Shown one piece after another: positions 36,338-47,130 of a stretch of 64,000 nucleotides of DNA. The notes beneath the pieces were generated by a model that saw only the letters and a list, made by a program, of their open reading frames with translations, was not told where the DNA came from and did no database searches. Numbering within the stretch: the stretch's first letter is position 1; every line of letters starts with the position of its first letter. Source of the DNA: Homalodisca vitripennis (taxonomy: Eukaryota > Arthropoda > Insecta > Hemiptera > Cicadellidae); contig NC_060207.1 of the NCBI RefSeq assembly GCF_021130785.1, positions 248,001 through 312,000 of the forward strand, written 5' to 3'. The translations under genes were made by a program, and so were the position numbers.

Positions 36338-37655
36338 CGAGGTGTGTCCAAAAAGTATCCGACCTTGACGTCTCATATGAACTGACGTTACTTGACGGCA
36401 ACGGCAATCTGGTCCCCTTCAAAGTACTCCCCTCCACAAGCCACTACCTTATTCCAATGCTCCTCCCATTTCTGGAAACACTCCTTAAATTCATTTTGTG
36501 GAATGGCTAACAGGTCCTTTGTTGCATTTTGTTTTATTTGTTCAACATCGTCAAATCTTTTTCCTTTCAAAGGAATTTTTAATTTTGGAAATAGCCAGAA
36601 GTCACAAGGAACTATATCAGGACTGTAAGGAGGCTGTCGTAGTTGGTTGATGTCGTGTTTGACCAAAAAATGCTGAATAAGATTTGAGGAATGAGCTGGC
36701 GCATTGTCGTGGTGCAGGATCCAGTCACGGCTTGTCCACAGATTAGGTTGTTTCCTTCGCACTGCATCTCGTAGCTGCCTTAGGACCTCAAGATAATACT
36801 CCTTATTCACTGTCTGGCCTCTTGGAACATATTCATGATGAACAACGCCGTCCTGGTCAAAAAAATTCCAAAAAAAACCTGTCAGCATTGTCTTGACATT
36901 GCTTCGACTTTGTCTTGCTTTTTTCGGCCGTTGCTCTTTGCGAGTTTTCCACTTCCAGATTGAGTCTTTGTTTCAGGGTCGTAGCCATAAACCCATGACT
37001 CATCACCAGTAATAACTTTTTTAAATAGCCCTGGGTCACTTTTTATCAAATCCAGATTGTCATGTGCGATTTCAAGTCGACAGTTCTTTTGGTCTTCTGT
37101 CAGCAGCCGAGGAACAAATTTTGACGAAACATGGTTCATTTTAAAATCTTCGTGTAAAATGTTACAAACTGACGATTTTAGTATTCCTAAATCTTCTACC
37201 AGCTCTCAGACAGTCAATCGACGGTTTTCATTAATTGCTGCACGAACACATTCAACATTTTCAGCGTTTCTGGCCTGCCAGATCGGTCATCACTCTCCAC
37301 TGATATGCGGCCATTTTTAAACCGCCTAAACCATTTTTTTTATTTGTGTATCGCCCATAGACACGCCAACATAAACTTTCCGTATTATAGTAATCATCTC
37401 TGATGCTGAATGGCCAAGTTTTTGGTCAAATTTACTGCAAATGCGCTGCTCAACACGTTCAGTCATATTGAAATACGATGCACACACTCAGCAGTACTGT
37501 ACGGAACAGAGCGCTGTGACTCACTAAGTGACCGGATCATATTCAATGCCTAATATAGAAAGGAGTAGGCTCGCCCCTCCCCTCCAATAACCGGTTCGAG
37601 CAGGTCGGTTACGCCGCGGCCGCCTACTGGTCGGATACTTTTTGGACAGACTTTG
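36338..37655 (-). mobile_element. mariner transposon with both terminal repeats
   Basis: Terminal inverted repeats of about 27 bases share the perfect core GTCCAAAAAGTATCCGACC at both ends. TA dinucleotides flank the element at 36336-36337 and 37656-37657, the obligatory mariner target duplication. Length is 1318 bp, normal for mariner. Orientation is the same as the host gene whose intron holds it (between exons at 38070 and 34626). Confidence 0.92.
36388..37466 (-). pseudogene. mariner transposase, DD34D, broken
   Basis: From ATG 37466 the helix-turn-helix region reads MTERVEQRICSKFDQKLGHS, then frame changes near 37340 and 37280 around WFRRFKNGRISVESDDRSGR, and a TGA near 37207. The catalytic part has VITGDESWVYGYDPETK (first Asp, about 37010), a frame change near 36890, WILHHDNAPAHSSNLIQHFL (second Asp) and PPYSPDIVPCDFWLFPKLK (third Asp, D34D spacing). 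The C-terminal 166 codons are open to the TAA before 36388. All three catalytic Asp remain, but at least four lesions inactivate the gene. Confidence 0.9.
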
Positions 37656-38069
37656 TATACGTAGAAACTACCTATTTTGACATTTAAAAATACAAATGAA
37701 CTTTCAACAAGCAATAATTCCGTTTATATTGGGTCTGCATATATCATAAACACACACAGTTATTTTATGAGGTAGAGGCCTAAAGGCTCATAATTAGACA
37801 TATTGTAATGAAATATAACAAAATAAATTTGCTTATTGTAGGTAAATTTGGATTAAAATGTACAATACATATATGTAAGCTTCAGGGAAAGTTTTATGGA
37901 CAATCACAAAATGAGGTTTAAGAGAATTTTCTCTTAACCAAAAAAATTATACAATAATACAACAATAAACTAGCTAGCAAAATGGTTGCACACCAAGTGT
38001 AAAATTAAATATAAAAGCCAAGTACACTACAATAAATTATAATGAAAAAAACCAAATTGCTTAACATAC
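37656..38069. other. non-coding intronic sequence
   Basis: AT-rich stretch between the mariner and the next host exon. Nothing further is seen. Confidence 0.5.
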
Positions 38070-38233
38070 CCCCATGATATCCTGAAAGTAACTCATTCTT
38101 CTTACGCCTCACAGAGACTCTTTGTCTCTGTAAAGCAAGCATAATCACATTATCCTCGTCTAAACGGCCAAGTCCCTTTGCATTGCACACTTTGACGAGT
38201 TCCTCTATCAGCTTTTCTTCCATTTTGGTGTAC
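38070..38233 (-). CDS. host gene internal exon (first of the phase-linked set)
   Basis: Acceptor ACTCAG ends at 38234 and donor GTATGT occupies 38069-38064. It has 164 bases: one leading base, 54 codons, one trailing base. It encodes YTKMEEKLIEELVKVCNAKG then LGRLDEDNVIMLALQRQRVS and VRRKKNELLSGYHG, a charged helical segment ending in a basic cluster. I recognise no named domain. The trailing G plus CG from the exon at 34626 gives Ala, keeping the frame. It needs an upstream exon ending with two bases of a codon, which was not identified. Confidence 0.72.
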
Positions 38234-39190
38234 CTGAGTAACATGTATTCATTACTATTATAATAATTTATTGAAACAATTAAAGTTTATATACATTTTA
38301 ACAAACATTATTACTTAGGTACTGAATATATTTTAAAGGCAGGCACAGTAACAATACTGTAATACTATACAGATAGCCCAGTAATAGGAACGTAGTCAGG
38401 AAAAAAATTTGGGGTCAAGACAACTAATATTTTCCCATAGTGGAAATGAAGTAAGGCCCCATTTTGTTCCTTAAAAAGTTCTTGATCTGTTTCTATATTG
38501 AGAACGATCTTTCAGCAGTACATGTCAGTAGTACTGAATTATTTAAATAATAATCATATACTAAAAAAGAAACAATTTGGGAGGGGGGTCCATTGCATAA
38601 TAAATAAACCTGACATATTATAGGGTGTTCCCTGAATTTTTGACTTTTCCTTGTTTTATATTGTATTATACAATAAGTTCGCTATTCTCTTCCTTGTTGT
38701 CTCCCACCACATTCAGACCAACAATATGTCAGATTATGGAAATCAACTGTGACTCTAAAGTATACCTATGAGGTATTTATCATATGGCCTGTTTTTAGTA
38801 GAATTAATACTCTTGCAACAAAAAAGGAAACTAGCTTTGGAGGTTTTTAAAAACTCTTCTTTCGTTTTAATTGAATCTCTAAAACAAAAAGGGGTCATTA
38901 ACACTGCCATCTACCACAGACCAGAAATTACAGCATGATGTTTTACAATTCTACAAGGAGTGCTGCTAGCAAGATCAGTTGTAGAGAGGGAAGCTGTGAA
39001 GAGCTGTGGAAGGGATAGGAAATGCAGAACACTTCTGAGTTTTGTTGAAGCAGACAGCGCTGATGTCTAATGGTTCACTAGAAAACAGCTCGGCTTCGTA
39101 GAACCACTTTACTTACAACTTATTCCCTGACTGTCTTTAAATCTGTTACCTATCCATATCAATTTGTCCTACAAAATAACACTAAATGGA
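38234..39190. other. non-coding stretch
   Basis: No supported gene. Poly-G/poly-A tracts (about 38400-38600) resemble decayed repeat sequence, but no terminal repeats were found. Confidence 0.4.
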
Positions 39191-39194
39191 CAGA

Positions 39195-39627
39195 ATAATA
39201 AAGGCAGCCTCACACCGAATGTCCATCTATCCAATGGACAGATTTTATGTCTTGATCGTCCATAGGATACTACCTCACACCACAAACGTCTATCCATCGG
39301 ATGAATGGACCAATTTGTTTGCACATCCTGTTTCAGTTGAATTATGATCTCCATCAGAAAAATGTTTAAATAATGGGGTTTAGTGTACTTTAGTGTAACA
39401 GTGAGTTTATGAGAAGTGTACTATGGATTGCTGTTGACAGTTCCAGCAGTGATGACAAAAATACAGTCCTAATGTATTTGGTTAGTAAAAGAAAACATTG
39501 GGTGCACCCAATTATTAAAAAAGAAATGTGTTTGATGAATTCACCATTTGATAGTAGATTTAGAGTGGGACGAAGAGAGATTCAGAGGTATTCTAGACGA
39601 ATTAAAGAACAATTTGAAGAGGTTTAA
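39195..39627 (+). pseudogene. PIF/Harbinger transposon 5' remnant
   Basis: Non-coding 39205-39330 contains near-duplicate blocks with CTCACACC and GTCCATC, like subterminal repeats. It is followed by an open frame to 39627 that reads VSKRKHWVHPIIKKEM then LMNSPFDSRFRVGRREIQRY. The R/K-x-x-WVHPI segment is characteristic of the N-terminal part of Harbinger nucleases. The rest of the nuclease is absent, so this is a truncated relic. Confidence 0.5.
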
Positions 39628-40012
39628 ATAGAGAATGATATATAGAGAGAGGAAAGACACGAATTACAGGAAATCAATCACAACAAAGAACGGCTAGCTG
39701 TAGGCTTGATGTAAGCTTTATTAAACTAGTAAGAACCAGCAAAATCTAGAGGTATTGTTTAGTTAATATCTGCTAAAACATCATTTTATACATTAATAAA
39801 AATCTCAAAATTTATATTTTGTTTCCAACAATAAAAGACAAGAAATATATCACATCTTTTTCACCATTTACTAAAAGTTGAAACATGTTTCAAAAATTTT
39901 TTACCAATAACAAATAGGCTATTAGATCAATAAAGAATCTTGAAGCATTGGAAAAAGTTTAATTTAATGTCACTAGTAAATGAATACTCATTTTCTGATA
40001 CTAATTTTATTC

Positions 40013-40053
40013 TTGCGAGGCCTTTCAGAATCATTGATTCTATCATCAGGCAA
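40013..40053 (-). ncRNA. hammerhead-ribozyme-like motif
   Basis: The minus strand reads TTGC, CTGATGA, one unpaired T, stem AGAATC/GATTCT around AAT, GAAA, GGCC, TC, GCAA. This gives the hammerhead core boxes CUGAUGA and GAAA, a perfect 6-bp stem II, a 4-bp stem I (TTGC/GCAA) and UC as cleavage-site dinucleotide. Stem III is only the self-complementary GGCC, as in hammerheads of Penelope-like retroelements that cleave as dimers. The extra T after CUGAUGA departs from the consensus. No Penelope coding sequence is next to it. Confidence 0.42.
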
Positions 40054-40568
40054 CTTCACACATGAATAAATATTTACATTGTTCTAAATAATAGATATTA
40101 AAGTAACATACGGTAAAGGATTTGGAAATATGGTTAGCCAGTATAAAAAATTTAAATGGAATTGGCAAAAAAAATGAACATCAAGACACAATTCAAAGAA
40201 CACTTCACACATATAAAATATGGAAGAACTGAAAAATCTACTATTGCGAATCACTGGACACATCATTCCTAATGCAAATTTACAATTATTGAAAGAAGTT
40301 ACAAACACTATATACTTAAATACTTGGAAAACTCATAAAAACAAAAATCAAGAAAACTTATCAATAATGAAGACGACCTCAAAATTCAACTCTACTCTCA
40401 TCTCAGTTTATAAGAAACTTAAAATGTAATTTTTTAATGTGTTACTTAAATATACTTAAATCGGTAAAACATTAGTAATATTTATTTAATCTCAAATTGC
40501 AAGTATACCTTATCACGCATATAGCAAAAACTTTAAAGTTGAAATTAAGATAAGAGTTCAAGAGAAAC
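40054..40568. other. mostly non-coding, one unassigned short ORF
   Basis: An ATG-initiated plus-strand frame at 40220-40429 (69 codons, MEELKNLLLRITGHIIPNAN) has amphipathic, Lys/Asn-rich sequence but no recognisable domain. It may be a fragment of an unrecognised element. Nothing else is seen. Confidence 0.3.
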
Positions 40569-40763
40569 CTGCAGAATGTCCCTCACAGTTTGGGATATAT
40601 GTTGAGGTTTGTTTGATGGGGCATATCCTTGGTGCGCGAATGATTGTTCACTGGAGTGTGGTTGTAAGATACGCCGGTGAGCAATCAGTGAGTTACTTCC
40701 TGGTGATGGTATGGAGCTGTAATTAACATGCTGTTGGTAGGAGTTAGTATGATCAGAGGCCAT
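40569..40763 (-). CDS. possible 5' exon of a host gene
   Basis: The minus-strand ATG at 40763 opens MASDHTNSYQQHVNYSSIPS and continues through a Ser/Pro/Gln-rich stretch to VRDILQ, where CAG/GTTTCT (intron from 40568) could be a donor; read-through meets a stop at about 40545. Low-complexity Ser/Gln/His composition suits a transcription-factor N-terminus and would fit the downstream Myb-like exons. However, this donor leaves phase 0, while the exon at 38233 needs phase 2. If it is the same gene, an intervening exon is missing; otherwise it is a separate gene. Confidence 0.35.
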
Positions 40764-42203
40764 CCACTTGTGTTGTTCCTCAGTATTTCCACTTTAATCT
40801 TAACAGATCATGACAAGGCGACTTACGAATAGACTGAGTTATACTTGCAAAAATTAAGTATAACTTATCCGGTGTTTTGGTTGTTGTTTCAGTTTTTCCT
40901 CTTCTGTCTATAATTGGATTACTTTGTCGGCACCCTCTTTCTCTTCAACGTCTTTTCTCATGATGCATTTATTCTATATTCTATGATCCATGATTAATCA
41001 CAATTGATCAAATAAGTAAACTCGAAACTACTAATAATGATTGAGGTTCAAAAAACAGGGATAACAGTGTTCAGCAACCAATAAAGAGACCATGTGGTAA
41101 GGGGCTAGCGGGGTGGTGTCTGTTAACCATACAGCTGGCATGAAGAGAATTTTCGTCGCCAAAGTAAGAGATGTCCAGTTATTTAAATTTTAAGTATTAA
41201 AGGTCACATAAATGATTTTTATTTTATATTCAAACATTAACTATTGTAAGAATTTATTGTTCTTACTTCATTTATTGTACAACATTCTCAACAGACAGCT
41301 GACATGAATGTAATACGCGTTAGCCATATTGCTGTGCCATCAATATCGTTGTTGTGAAACTGCAAAATATTACCTGATTTTCTGTTTGGAGTTACGAATC
41401 GAATAGTATTTAAGGAAAAATGTATAGTTTGTATTGTTCTTATTACTGTGGAGCTTTCTTAGATTATAGTTTTAGTTGTTAATTATGGGTGAAAGCTTAA
41501 GAGACCGATCATGTGATTTTAGAGACCTCATTTTGGATCATTCTATTTCTAGTGATGATGAAGTTTATTCTGAAATTGAAGTAAACCTGACTGCAGATGT
41601 AATATCCTAATAAGTAATTCTGTTCTCTCACAGTTGTGTGAGTCAGACAGAGAGGTTTATTCCACCTGGTGTTGTCCTTGGCCCTACTAATTAACGCGTA
41701 AAACTCAAACTGTCTCTTGTGTACCTTATGTGAGCAAAATCTCAAAAAAGAAAACAATTTTCTTTTGCCCTTGATGTAATTGTGAAGTTTACCTTAAGTC
41801 CTACCATCTGCTCGAACACTATGCCAAACCAGTTTCACAGGGAGGTCGCAATCGCAGGGTGGAATTCAGTGACTCTTAGTGAAAGGTGAAACTTGCATAT
41901 ATTTTAAATATGTAAATTTAGTGTTTATTTTAACTACCTACTACTTATATGAGTATAAATGCAGTCATAAGATTATGTTTACCCATGAAAGATAATATTT
42001 CTTTATAGATCAACTTATTTTTTAAAAAAAAGGTGAATGCACACTTGTTCATACAAAGCCATATAACAAATCAAGTTTGGGGTAAAAGTTGGGATAACTA
42101 TATATTTTTGGAATTTTCATAAAATTTTGAATAAGTTATACATTTACAGTTTTGATGTAAAACTTATTGCTTAGCAGTTACAGAATATTTAAAAAATAAT
42201 TAC

Positions 42204-42210
<7 letters not shown>
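40764..42210. other. non-coding stretch with one short ORF
   Basis: An ATG at 41485 opens a 41-codon frame (MGESLRDRSCDFRDLILDHS, then an acidic stretch SSDDEVYSEIE) that could be an acidic N-terminus of a transposase or the first exon of a gene. I cannot assign it. The remainder is AT-rich and empty. Confidence 0.35.

Positions 42211-42242
<32 letters not shown>
42211..42242. repeat. (AT)16 microsatellite
   Basis: A pure AT dinucleotide run lies directly at the 5' end of the truncated retrotransposon at 42243. Confidence 0.95.
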
Positions 42243-42245
<3 letters not shown>

Positions 42246-43712
42246 GTATGAAATTGTCCAAGGTTTATCCCAAATTCAAGAAAGGAGATAACACTGCAGT
42301 ACAGAATTATAGACCCATCTCGCTTATTACAACCATATCAAAAGTGTGTGAAAAAATAATCCTCAAGAGACTCTTAACTCATTGTATCGAAAATAACTGT
42401 CAGACAACCAGCATGGTTTCACAAAAGGCAAAGCAACTTCTACAGCAATGATTACACTGGTTGAGTACGTTATTGACAGCTTAGAAGAAGGCAGTCTGAC
42501 AACAGCTATTCTGCTGGACTTAAGCAAGGCTTTTGATTGCCTCAGCCATGAACGAATAATTAAGAAGCTGGAACACTTGGGCGTGACCAACAGAGCAAAA
42601 AATTGGTTCAAAAGCTATCTAGAGGACAGAAATCAATTGGTAGAACTCAAACACATAACCAAAGGAATCACAAGAGAAGTTAAGTCCTTTCCCCTACCAG
42701 TACAACGAGGTGTGCCGCAAGGGTCTGTGTTAGGACCAGCTTTATTTATTTTATTTATAAATGACATGCCTCACCACTTAAGAGGTCTTTGTACTCCTCT
42801 CATGTATGCGGACGATACCACCCTCCTGCTACGGGAGACAACACCGGATAGGCTTGCAGTGAGCTCCTATATTGCCCTCAACACAGCATATATGAATATT
42901 GCTCCGGAAACGATCTTGTGATTATCTCTCAAAAACCAGCCAGTTGGCATTTGGGAGAAGAGCAGCTGATGTTCCAGTGATCCCTGACATAGAAATGGAA
43001 ACACAAGCCTCATTCTTAGGTATAATACTAGACGAAAAAACGACCTGGACCCCACAACTTGACCATCTTACCCACAAACTTAACACAAGCCTATATGTCA
43101 TTAAGCAAATCAAATCTATCAGCGGCACAGAAACAGCAAAAACGGCATATTTCTCACTATTCGAAACTCACCTAAGGTATGGAATAGCTGTGTGCGGCAA
43201 CAAATCAGCAAAGAATACTTATTTTACAAAAGAAGGCCATAAGGATTCTAGCTGGACTTAGAAGGATGGAAAGTTGTAGAGAAACGTTTAAGAATCTGGG
43301 CATTCTCACAGTTGTTGCAATCTATATCCATGAGCTAATACTGCATGCGGATTCAGCAGAACTACCCAGAAACAGAGATATACACCAACACCACACAAGG
43401 CAATCTGGTCTCTACAGCCTTCCAAACCACCATCTTCAACTGTATGAAAGAAAGCCGTCATACAATGGGAGGAAACTTTACAACCATCTACCACCAGAGC
43501 TGCAATTGAAGAAGGGGAAACCCTTGAAATTGGCACTGCAGGAATGGCTAAGGAACCACCCATTCTACACACTAGAGGAATACATGCAGAGAACAATATA
43601 ACCATTACCTTTATATTTTCTTACTTTATTTGTCATTTCAAATAAAACAAATTGTAAAATTGACTTCATTTGTAATCTCTAAGATTATAAATAAAGATTA
43701 TTCTGATTCTGT
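42243..43712 (+). mobile_element. CR1-like element, RT half
   Basis: This 5'-truncated element begins abruptly after the (AT)n run inside the RT fingers. AATAAA is at 43690-43695 and the tail is (TTCTGA)n at about 43699-43712. It abuts an antisense RT fragment at its 3' end. Confidence 0.85.
42248..43601 (+). pseudogene. CR1-like reverse transcriptase with three frame changes
   Basis: Fingers: VQNYRPISLITTISKVCEK. A frame change near 42410 precedes NQHGFTKGKATSTAMITLVE. Then motif A (AILLDLSKAFDCLSHE), motif B (QRGVPQGSVLGPALF) and motif C (MYADDTTLLL, about 42805) follow in one frame to 42921. Another frame change leads to SFLGIILDEKTTWTPQLDHL (about 43010), and a last one near 43250 leads to MESCRETFKNLGILTVVAIY and the C-terminus HPFYTLEEYMQRTI. 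The catalytic core is intact; the breaks flank it. Confidence 0.86.
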
Positions 43713-43715
43713 TTC

Positions 43716-44405
43716 TCTTTTGAAGAACCAGTAGACGAATAGCAGTAGAATGGTTTCCCCAGAGAATGGTTCCATATGCCAAGTGGCTATGAATATGGGC
43801 ATAGTATACGGTAAGCAAGGCCTGAATTGAGATGGTGGGATAAAGGACTCTGAGAGTAAATATTCCGCTACAGATTTTCTTGACGAGCGAGCTAATGTGT
43901 GTCTCCCATCCCAAATCAGATTCAAGGTGTACACCAAGGAACTTGACAGCTTCAGAATGCACATTTCTAGTGCGATTTGATGTAAATTTGATGTCCACCG
44001 TTTTAGCGTCATTTAGGCAGAGACTACTTGCATCAGACCAATTCTGTATGATTTTCGATAATCCATCCAATCTAAAATTCAATCCCATGCATAAGCTTCC
44101 ACCGATTCACTCTGAATAGCATTTGGGAGGTCATTTGCATACATTATGAATAACAGTGGTCCCAACACCGAGCCCTGTGGGACTCCATACTCCATCAACT
44201 GAAAAGTAGATACACTGCCCTCCAAACAAACACCCTGATAACGTTTATCGAGGTAAAATTTCATGAGTGCAATACTTGAATCTTGAAATCAGTAGTGCTT
44301 TAATTTCTGCAGAAGAATTTTGTGAGAAACAGTGTCGAAGGCTTTGGTAAAATCATACATCCTTCCATCTACACTAAACTTGTTTTCTATGACTGTTTTT
44401 CTAAG
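43716..44405 (-). pseudogene. CR1-like RT fragment, antisense
   Basis: The minus strand from 44405 encodes FSVDGRMYDFTKAFDTVSHK (motif A region), a stop near 44292, SIALMKFYLDKRYQG, motif B (EYGVPQGSVLGPLLF) and AYA, where motif C should continue but is broken by a small deletion (AYAWD). It resumes as LDGLSKIIQNWSDASSLCLN, KFLGVHLESDLGWETHISSL and ends at LVLQKR. The break coincides with the tail of the plus-strand element, and the remaining 3' part is not on its other side. Confidence 0.83.
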
Positions 44406-44546
44406 ATTCAGGCAAACTCTTCTTAAAAACTGTTTTTACTTTAACCATTTTAACAAAGAGAATCAGACGAACTCTTTCTGAACAACTGTATTTATTACTA
44501 CTAAACAGAGATAAATCTGCACCTCTTCTCTATCAACTGCTTACAT

Positions 44547-46155
44547 ATGGGTACTAAAAATAATACTGCTCTAACAAATGGGGAAATCGTTTTTGCCAAG
44601 ATAAAAAGCTACCCACACTGGCCAGGGACAATAAAGGAAGTAATAGCAACTGACAAAGGAAAACCGCCCAAATATGAAGTATTATTTTTTGGAGACTACA
44701 GCAACTATCAAAAATTCGGGCATATATCCCTATCAAGAAAATAAGCAGATTTATGGAAAACAAAAAGTTTACTGCCCAAAAAACAAGCATTTTAACGAGG
44801 CTTTAAAAGAAGCTGAATCAGCTTTTTCCAAAACCCAAAACACACCAGACAATCCTGATTTATCTTACCATGGCCTCCAATACAATCATTTGAAGCCTCA
44901 ATCATGATCTTCCGTCAGCACTCCAAAATGCTTAAACAACAGGCAAAATAGGCCAAATTCAATCCTGGAGAGCACATTACCAGAGTTTAAAGAAAGCCTT
45001 ATGGAAAATGAACTCCAAAACGAGGAAGACAGTCTAATAATGGCAGCAAAATTAGGGAAAGCCTTGCTTAAAGAAAACAAAGTCCTTAAAGAAGAAAATA
45101 ATAAACTGAAATTTAACGGAAATGGAAGCTAAAATGGAAGACTATGTAAGATCTGAAGAAATTTATCTCTCAAGAACTGAACTTCTAGAGCAGAAAATAT
45201 CTGATTTGGATAGGCAGATTATAAAGGAAAAACAACTACTTTCTGAAATACAACACATTTTCAAGGCCATGACTGAACACTAACAAGGACACTAAATGAA
45301 TATGAACAAAAAACCAGGATCAGGAAAAAGAAATACTGATGTTAAAAAGGAAAATAAACTCACACAAGTATTCCCACAATGAAGAAAAAATCTTAAGAAA
45401 ATTGCTACTGAAACAATTGCTTCTTCACAATTTTCACCAGAACAGTCCACCCCGCTGGTGATAGAGAGAGCCCAACTCAAGAAAAGTACAACCTACTTAA
45501 ACAAGAGCGGAAATCCCCCCAAAAACAAACACAAAACTGCTCTGAGCATTTAAGTAAACAGGAAAGAAAATACAACTCCAGTCAACGTCATAACAGGTTG
45601 AAATGTCAAAATAAGAAAACTAAAAATAAATTCAGCATCTCTATGCAAGTAAAAAAATGCAAGAACATTCAACCTTCACAGGAGCAGCTAAAAATGACCA
45701 AAACCTGACTAAACTAAATACACACTCTTCACTTCCAGCAAGTGATAACGAAAACTCTCAAATGATCCAAGTGGAAGTGAAGGTACATAGAGAACAAAAC
45801 TCTTCAATAAGTAAAGCTGAAAATCTGAACAAACCTCCTCAGCAACCTATAAAGACACCACCCTGCACAGCTGGAGTTAAAGCACCAAATGAAACATTTG
45901 AGGGATTTTTTGATGAAAATATTGAATTATAAGATAATAAACAAAATCTACAAAGACCAAGTACACTTTTCACCATCATACTCTTTATCTACAACCAAAA
46001 GATCTATTCCTGAAACTAGTATGGAAGAATCCAATTCAAACAACGGACATCAAGTAAACAATTCTTTTTTAGCCCCTGCTCACCATAAAATGGGAAATCT
46101 CAAATACAAATCAAGAATTTTCAGAAAATGCCTCATTACATCAAAGAACCAATGA
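44547..46155 (+). pseudogene. retrotransposon ORF1 with PWWP domain (copy B)
   Basis: From ATG 44547: NGEIVFAKIKSYPHWPGTIK, then PPKYEVLFFGDYSNYQK, the two halves of a PWWP domain in one frame. One frameshift near 44715 leads to IYPYQENKQIYGKQK and KHFNEALKEAESAF, matching the helix that follows the PWWP fold in HDGF/LEDGF (YGK...FNEAL). A stop near 44905 precedes a coiled coil (EEDSLIMAAKLGKALLKENK, then, after a frame change at about 45110, MEDYVRSEEIYLSRTELLEQ) that aligns with copy A's SLSLAAEAGNILRSENYKL. A basic block NKFSISMQVKK (about 45630) matches NMFSVSLQVAK of copy A. NETFEGFFDENIEL (45888-45931) matches ESVQEFCNRYIEEY. The frame is badly broken between 45290 and 45600. Confidence 0.83.
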
Positions 46156-46169
46156 ACAATCCAAATTAT

Positions 46170-47130
46170 ATCCTTGAACAAACCAAAGAACAGACAAAGG
46201 AAAGAACCCTCACTTTCCTACACCAAAACACCGACAGGATATCCAACAAAATAGAGCACCTAAACACCCTTCTTTTTTAATTAAAACCAGACTTTGTGAT
46301 CCTAACAGAACATCGACAAAAAATTTAATCACTGCAAAGTACAAGACATATTGGGTTTATTACTCACTGCCGAATACTGTAGGAAACACCACCAAAAGGG
46401 AGGAGTTGCTATATTTGCAAAAGAATCTTTAAACCATCATGTTGACATAACTGACACTTACAATTACAATACAGAATTGGTATGCAAACTAGCTATTGCT
46501 AAGATTACCCTTGGTAGGTCCCATCTCTTTCTTGTTAGAGTCTACAGAACAAATGGAAACCTGGAAGCCAGCTTGGAAATTCTAGCTGAAGCACTCGAAA
46601 GCATACCAACGAACCAACCAGTATTAATAATGGGTGATATTAACATTGACAGCCTGACCAAAAAGAATAACTACACTTTAATGAACGAAATCCTGACTAG
46701 TCATAACATCCATCATCTTGACTTATCACCTAAAAGGATAACGCCGACTTCAAGGACATCCATTGACTGTGTTTGTACTAACCTTGAACCAGATAAGATT
46801 CACGTTGAGGTCATAAATACAACCTTCTTGGATCACACTGGTCAGCTCTGCACCATTCAAAGGAACAAACACATGCCGCCTCCACCTGCTACTGAGCGCA
46901 AAAACATGAACAACAGAAATCTGCTTAACTTAAAAACTTTGCTCCGTCAGCAAGACTGGACATCAGTCTTCCATACTAATGATGTAGAAGAATCCTACAA
47001 TAACTTTAACAGTGCATTTTCTTTTACCATCAATTTAACTTGCCCTATAATAAAATTGAAAAAGAGGACCAAGCGGACCATACAAACTTTAACTGACCCC
47101 CTAATAGTTCATCTGAGGAGGCAATTTGAC
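46170..47130 (+). pseudogene. APE-type endonuclease of copy B
   Basis: It starts LTFLHQNTDRISNKIEHLNT (about 46210) and KPDFVILTEH (catalytic Glu), with a frame change near 46340. The next open frame to 47133 has GGVAIFAKESLNHHV, HLFLVRVYRTNGNLE, VLIMGDINIDSLT, RTSIDCVCTNL and TTFLDHTGQL. The terminal Asp-His pair is kept, but the usual Ser before it is Leu. The last 90 residues enter the linker to RT. Confidence 0.83.

Noticed and set aside
36328..36628. Plus-strand frames over the mariner
   Set aside because: They are complements of the minus-strand transposase and terminal repeat.
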